Of a stretch of 44,394 nucleotides of DNA, positions 40,856 through 44,394 are shown piece after piece. Made by a program: the position numbers and the translations under genes. Source of the stretch: Henriciella sp. (GTDB lineage Bacteria; Pseudomonadota; Alphaproteobacteria; Caulobacterales; Hyphomonadaceae); the NCBI GenBank assembly GCA_012960415.1, contig DUBH01000004.1:1-44394 (forward strand). Reading direction: 5' to 3'. A model generated the notes under the pieces. That model had not been told where the DNA came from. It worked only from the letters and a program-made list of their open reading frames with translations, and made no database searches. Each line of letters opens with the position of its first letter. Position 1 is the first letter of the stretch.

Positions 40856-41314
40856 GTGGGCGAAACAGGTTCGAAGGATGTTGGAGCAAATCTGAGCATT
40901 GTAGCGATTGTGCCATCGAAAAGCGATGTAACTGAAGACCAGCTCAAGGAATTACTCGACGAGGCTGGTGTAAAACCTGACGAAGTGCATTGCATCGATG
41001 AGAACGCCGAATTTGATGAAATTGATTTGGCAAACTGTACGATGATTGTGGTTTTAGATCAGCAAGTTCTTGAAGACGAAAACGTATATAACTCGGCGAG
41101 AGCCTGTGGGGTAGCTGGGGCAAAAGTCATAGTTCTGATCGGTGACGGCTTTGATTATCAAGACCTACATCCTTTGGCCAAGAGCTATGGCACACAATGT
41201 GGTTGGTCGGCCAAGGCTGTTTCTGACGCAATCATCGCGCCATCGCTAGCGGAGCCTGCCGGCCAGGATGGGAGCCAGTTGCAGCGCCCTAAGCCTAGGC
41301 AGGTGGATTGTTAG
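40856..41314 (+). CDS. Unrecognised Rossmann-like protein of the modification island
   Basis: A 152-aa protein starting at the GTG at 40856, which is 6 bp after a perfect AGGAGG; the GTG at 40853 is too close. The predicted layout alternates strands and helices: strand LSIVAIVP, helix TEDQLKELLDEAG, strand EVHCID, strand CTMIVVLD, helix VYNSARACGVAG, strand AKVIVLIG, then HPLAKSYG and a last helix. This is a small Rossmann-like fold, loosely like TIR/deoxyribosyltransferase-type nucleotide-binding domains, but I see no decisive catalytic motif. Base composition is much more AT-rich than the core genes. It leads a tight operon (18 bp to the next gene). Confidence 0.75.
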   Translation: MGETGSKDVGANLSIVAIVPSKSDVTEDQLKELLDEAGVKPDEVHCIDENAEFDEIDLANCTMIVVLDQQVLEDENVYNSARACGVAGAKVIVLIGDGFDYQDLHPLAKSYGTQCGWSAKAVSDAIIAPSLAEPAGQDGSQLQRPKPRQVDC

Positions 41315-41332
41315 AGGTAGAGGTGCCCATAA

Positions 41333-41953
41333 GTGAGAACTTACGCATATCGTCTCAATCATGATCTAGGTTTTGCGCCCAATCCTTTTTTTGGTTGGTG
41401 CACTTTAGCTTGTTGCATGCCAAGAATCCGAGAGCGCGCAGTTGATGGTGACCTAATTGTCGGAATGGCTGGCTCAGGAAAACAGGGGCTGAAGCGAATA
41501 TTCCCACAGTTAATCTACTGGATGCGAGTTACTGAAAGCCTTAGCTTTGACCAGTATTGGAATGATGCAAGATTTATACGCAAGCGTCCAAGTATGAGCG
41601 CTCCGACTTTCATGAATGTAGGGGACAATACCTACCGAAAATCGGAAGATGGAACTTGGAGATTTGAAAGTTCAATGCATTACGTTCCCGGCTCTCGGCA
41701 GCGCCATGATGGGCATGTGAAAATCGATACTAGTGTAGATAGAGTGCTTTTAAGTACAGAATTCACTTATTGGGGAGGTTCTGGTCCAAAAGTTCCGGAT
41801 TCATTGCTTGAAATATTTCCTGTTACACGTGGATATAAAGTTAGCCACGACACTAAGACGCTCGCCGATTTCCACGGTCTTATTGGAGTAGATAATGCTC
41901 GTGGAGTAGTGGGCGATCCCGCTGATTGGAATAACCGGAAGTATTTCAACTGA
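41333..41953 (+). CDS. Nmad2 (nucleotide modification associated domain 2) protein
   Basis: A 206-aa protein starting with GTG after GAGGTAGAGG. The N-terminal third matches my memory of Nmad2: YRLNHDLGFAPNPFFGWCTL, ACCMPRIR, GDLIVGMAGS and MRVTESLSFDQYWNDARF, followed by IRKRPS. Later come VGDNTYRK and VLLSTEFTYWGGSGP. Nmad domains were named because they occur with DNA base hypermodification enzymes; their biochemical role is not established. Neighbours are a MazG-like protein 10 bp downstream and a convergent hypermodification-type protein, which supports the call. Confidence 0.82.
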   Translation: MRTYAYRLNHDLGFAPNPFFGWCTLACCMPRIRERAVDGDLIVGMAGSGKQGLKRIFPQLIYWMRVTESLSFDQYWNDARFIRKRPSMSAPTFMNVGDNTYRKSEDGTWRFESSMHYVPGSRQRHDGHVKIDTSVDRVLLSTEFTYWGGSGPKVPDSLLEIFPVTRGYKVSHDTKTLADFHGLIGVDNARGVVGDPADWNNRKYFN

Positions 41954-41963
41954 GGGACGCATC

Positions 41964-43376
41964 ATGAAAACGTTGGAACTATATGAATTCGTGAATGAAA
42001 CTGATCTCTCGTTGGATGACGGTGTAGAGCAGCGAAAACGAATAGCAATCTTGGGCCTTGTTTCTGAGATAGGTTCGATACTTGCTGCGTTGAAAAAGGA
42101 CCTACTGGTTGCCAACAATAAGGAAAATACAAGAGAGCAATCGTTAGTGAGAGGCGAGCTGATCGAAGAGATTGGCGACACCATTTGGTATGCGGTGATG
42201 TTAGCGCAATGCATACTTGAAGATGAGCAGGCGGATGCCGCCCGCGACATTTTCAAGTCAGGCATCAGTCGGTTGAAACAACATCTAACTGGAAAGAGCC
42301 GGAATAACCGTCGAACCCAAGCGCAGTTGGAACCTGAAAAAATATCTGCATTTGTTAAAGAGGCGGATATCTTTCTGGAATCCGAAAATGCTTCAATCGA
42401 TGAATTTCAAATTTTGGCTTATAAGACCCGCAGAACCGACGATCGACAACTAAAAGACATATGCTCGGCAGTTCTACAACAGTTGGCGGCCCAACTTAGT
42501 CGGGATCTGCTTCCAGATAGCGAACTGATTTTAAATCACGAAGTTCGACCTAAGGATTCTGTAAAGGCATTAGGCGAAATGATCTGGCATTTAGCTGCGC
42601 TTGCCAGTCTTTTTAAATTTAAGCTCTCCGACAGCATTGCTGCAGTTAAAGAGAAATCTGAGTTTAGGAATCCAAGCGGTAGGCCTGGACCGGATCACTC
42701 AACAAAGGGTGATGCTGAAGAGCAATTTCCCAAAAAGTTTCAAGTGCATTTCGTATCGCTAAATGACAAAACAGCGGACATGTACTGGGTTGAGCACGAT
42801 CGATGCATAAAGAAACTCGGCGATCCCCTTACGGACAACAATTATGCTGATGACGGTTATAGGTTCCACGATGTGATGCACATTGCTTTTGCTGCCTATC
42901 TTGGTTGGTCTCCGAACTTGAGGTCCTTTATGGGGCTCAAACGAAAGTCTGTTGCAGAGATAGACAATGTAGAAGACGGAGGTCGCGCGAAGATTCTTGA
43001 AGAGGCGATAATCCTCGAAATCCACGAGACTGCCAAAGCCAAAAGAAAGCACCTTCAGTTTGCCGGATGCGCAGATACTGTTTCGCCATTCGGATATGAT
43101 AATGCACTGAATTTCGGATTTCTTCGACGATTGCGTGCGATGACGTTTGGCCACGAGGTTTACGAAAACCCCAAGCAAGATTGGGAGGCGGCTATCAAGA
43201 ACGGCTATCAGTGCTACGAGCAGCTACGCGAGCATATGGGAGGAATAATATCGGTAGATACTGACGAAAAAAGTATAAGTTTCACAGCTCTCGATGAAAC
43301 AAATCGGATTGACTATTCAACGCCTTCGATTCCGCCCAAGCGGCGTCTTTGCGAGGTTTGCAGAACGGCACTTTGA
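41964..43376 (+). CDS. MazG-like nucleotide pyrophosphohydrolase with C-terminal MazG_C-type domain
   Basis: A 470-aa protein. The first all-alpha NTP-PPase unit (about 20-90) has VSEIGSILA and the metal-binding GELIEEIGDTIWYAVMLA. A second, more degenerate MazG-like unit (about 125-235) contains KALGEMIWHLAALASLFKF. The C-terminal ~210 residues (from about FPKKFQVHF) have YRFHDVMHIAFAAYLGWSP and EEAIILEIHETA and fit the 'MazG C-terminal domain' of hypermodification operons. Phage MazG-like enzymes in such operons remove unwanted dNTPs. The gene overlaps the convergent gene by 95 nt. Codon use is AT-rich. Confidence 0.8.
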   Translation: MKTLELYEFVNETDLSLDDGVEQRKRIAILGLVSEIGSILAALKKDLLVANNKENTREQSLVRGELIEEIGDTIWYAVMLAQCILEDEQADAARDIFKSGISRLKQHLTGKSRNNRRTQAQLEPEKISAFVKEADIFLESENASIDEFQILAYKTRRTDDRQLKDICSAVLQQLAAQLSRDLLPDSELILNHEVRPKDSVKALGEMIWHLAALASLFKFKLSDSIAAVKEKSEFRNPSGRPGPDHSTKGDAEEQFPKKFQVHFVSLNDKTADMYWVEHDRCIKKLGDPLTDNNYADDGYRFHDVMHIAFAAYLGWSPNLRSFMGLKRKSVAEIDNVEDGGRAKILEEAIILEIHETAKAKRKHLQFAGCADTVSPFGYDNALNFGFLRRLRAMTFGHEVYENPKQDWEAAIKNGYQCYEQLREHMGGIISVDTDEKSISFTALDETNRIDYSTPSIPPKRRLCEVCRTAL

Positions 43377-44394
43377 CGCCCCAATCTTCCGGGTAAATCG
43401 GACAGTACATTTCCTTCGCGCTCCGCCGATAAGATTGTTTGATACGCGTCCTACCAGACACGCCTTTGATTTCTGGAAACGCCACACGAGTATACTTAGA
43501 AATTTCGCAGAACAGGTTCTGGCAATCAATCAGCTGGAGTGGGCGCCCCCATAAATCTTTGAAATCCAGACTAAACTGTTCAAAGTAGCGTTCTTGATTG
43601 TTAGCCATGTACGCGATGATTTGTTCAGCGCTGACATCGCGCGTGTTGACAAAACACTTAGAAATTCCGTCCAGCGCACCAGGACCGGCGACGACGAATT
43701 CCATTTCGCTGAAGTGGGTCAGACTGCTGTAGTTAATATCGGTGACGAACTGGAATGCCAAAAATGGTCCCAAAGAAGGCGCTGACAACAAAAGTTCGTA
43801 CGCTTCAGACATCCGACGGGCGCGACTTAGACGAGCTGGAAATTGCTCATCGAGCATCCAGTTGATTAAGGCCAAGTGACTGGAATGTTTGCGCTTGTGC
43901 CCGAAAAAGGAGCCGGCGGAAGCCATTATGTAAGCAGCAGAATAATTGCGATATCCTGCGTCCTGTCTGGATGACAAGAAAGCGTTCGCCTCATCAAAGT
44001 TAAGAGCCTCCGCAGTCAGTTCCCCGAATTCGTTCTCTAGAGCCTCCCAAGTTTCCACCTTATTGAAAATCTTGAATAGCAGAGTTCTGAAGAACAGATC
44101 TCGTGGCTCCCATGCATCCGCTTGCGGACCGATAACTTGGCTAATCAAATATTGACTGACGCGGTCAGATGCGCGGTACGCGTTTGTAAACCGATAGCTC
44201 CGAAGGATTTCATCTTCAGGATAATTTGTTGCCGGTCTCTCGCCCGAAACCCTCTCATGGAAAATGTTTTGCCGCGCAAATGCAAAATACCAATAGGCGT
44301 CAAAAGCAGGCGTGGTCTCTAGTTGAGCGCCGTGAATATTTATTGTCTTCGGTTGATGCGATGCGAGTATAATGGACGCAGGGGTCTCGGTGTT
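43282..44394 (-). CDS. 5-hmdU DNA kinase helical-domain protein ('putative DNA base hypermodification protein'), 5'-partial
   Basis: The frame is open from the stop at 43282 to the window edge, giving at least 370 residues; the true start lies beyond. The family pattern is very clear: AFDAYWYFAFARQNIF, YRFTNAYRASDRVSQYLI, RTLLFKIFNKVETWEALE, FLAFQFVTDINYS, FSEMEFVVAGPGALDGISK, WGRPLQLIDCQNLFCEIS, KYTRVAFPEIKGVSGRTRIK. The TTG at 44148 is inside the conserved segment DRVSQYLIS and cannot be the start. The domain is the helical part of phage 5-hydroxymethyl-dU DNA kinases; no P-loop kinase domain is visible in the part shown. Confidence 0.85.
   Translation of the reverse strand, partial: NTETPASIILASHQPKTINIHGAQLETTPAFDAYWYFAFARQNIFHERVSGERPATNYPEDEILRSYRFTNAYRASDRVSQYLISQVIGPQADAWEPRDLFFRTLLFKIFNKVETWEALENEFGELTAEALNFDEANAFLSSRQDAGYRNYSAAYIMASAGSFFGHKRKHSSHLALINWMLDEQFPARLSRARRMSEAYELLLSAPSLGPFLAFQFVTDINYSSLTHFSEMEFVVAGPGALDGISKCFVNTRDVSAEQIIAYMANNQERYFEQFSLDFKDLWGRPLQLIDCQNLFCEISKYTRVAFPEIKGVSGRTRIKQSYRRSAKEMYCPIYPEDWGVKVPFCKPRKDAAWAESKALNSQSDLFHREL

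Noticed and set aside
40856-44394. The AT-rich block as part of a prophage
   Set aside because: No integrase, repressor, capsid, tail or lysis gene is present in the visible part. Phage origin of the modification genes remains possible but is not supported by the sequence shown.

Overview
The window is high-GC alphaproteobacterial chromosome. The gene content (a TonB energiser operon of the DUF3450/TtpC type with a TPR partner, an arginine succinyltransferase cluster, a CopA/CopB copper operon, DUF481 and septoil-knot proteins, c-di-GMP enzymes) suggests the Hyphomonadaceae/Caulobacterales, but this placement rests on gene content alone. Almost all of it is ordinary core genome, with many 4-nt ATGA start/stop overlaps. 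The exception is the last ~3.6 kb (about 40.8 kb to the right edge), which is visibly AT-richer and has different codon use.

Layout. 1-1.1 kb: the end of tuf with a strong terminator, a sulfotransferase and tRNA-Trp. 1.1-4.5 kb: copper resistance (His-rich exported protein, CopA, CopB). 4.7-6.7 kb: acetyl-CoA synthetase. 6.7-9.6 kb: a 47-aa membrane peptide, an HPt protein, chorismate mutase and the SppA protease. 9.7-10.1 kb: tRNA-Pro and tRNA-Gln. 10.5-17.4 kb: a TonB system (DUF3450, TtpC, ExbB, two ExbD, TonB), then a second TonB with its own promoter and a TPR protein. 17.4-19.5 kb: a Cys/Met-metabolism PLP enzyme behind a structured leader, and a DUF481 outer-membrane protein. 19.7-25.4 kb: arginine catabolism (M20 hydrolase, astA, astD, astB) interrupted by an opposite-strand DsrE gene. 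25.4-28.5 kb: a multi-hairpin repeat, a septoil-knot protein, phenylalanine hydroxylase, and divergently the last two tyrosine-degradation enzymes. 28.5-32.6 kb: HspQ and a coupled Ppx/RlmE/RNase G-like/YacG operon, then a lipoprotein. 32.6-39.8 kb: two c-di-GMP enzymes flanking a TonB-dependent receptor/PepSY module. 39.9-40.6 kb: a hypothetical gene carrying G-rich hairpins.

The most interesting part is 40.8-44.4 kb. It starts beside a decayed 3' fragment of a paralog of the lipoprotein at 32.2 kb, which looks like an insertion scar. Three closely spaced + strand genes encode an unrecognised Rossmann-like protein, an Nmad2 (nucleotide modification associated domain 2) protein and a tandem MazG-like protein with a long C-terminal domain. 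A convergent gene that runs off the right edge encodes a protein of the 5-hydroxymethyl-dU DNA kinase helical-domain type ('putative DNA base hypermodification protein'). Together they look like a horizontally acquired, chromosomal DNA-base hypermodification or nucleotide-based conflict system, only part of which is in view.

All assignments come from reading the sequence and from memory of the families; no database search or computation was run.
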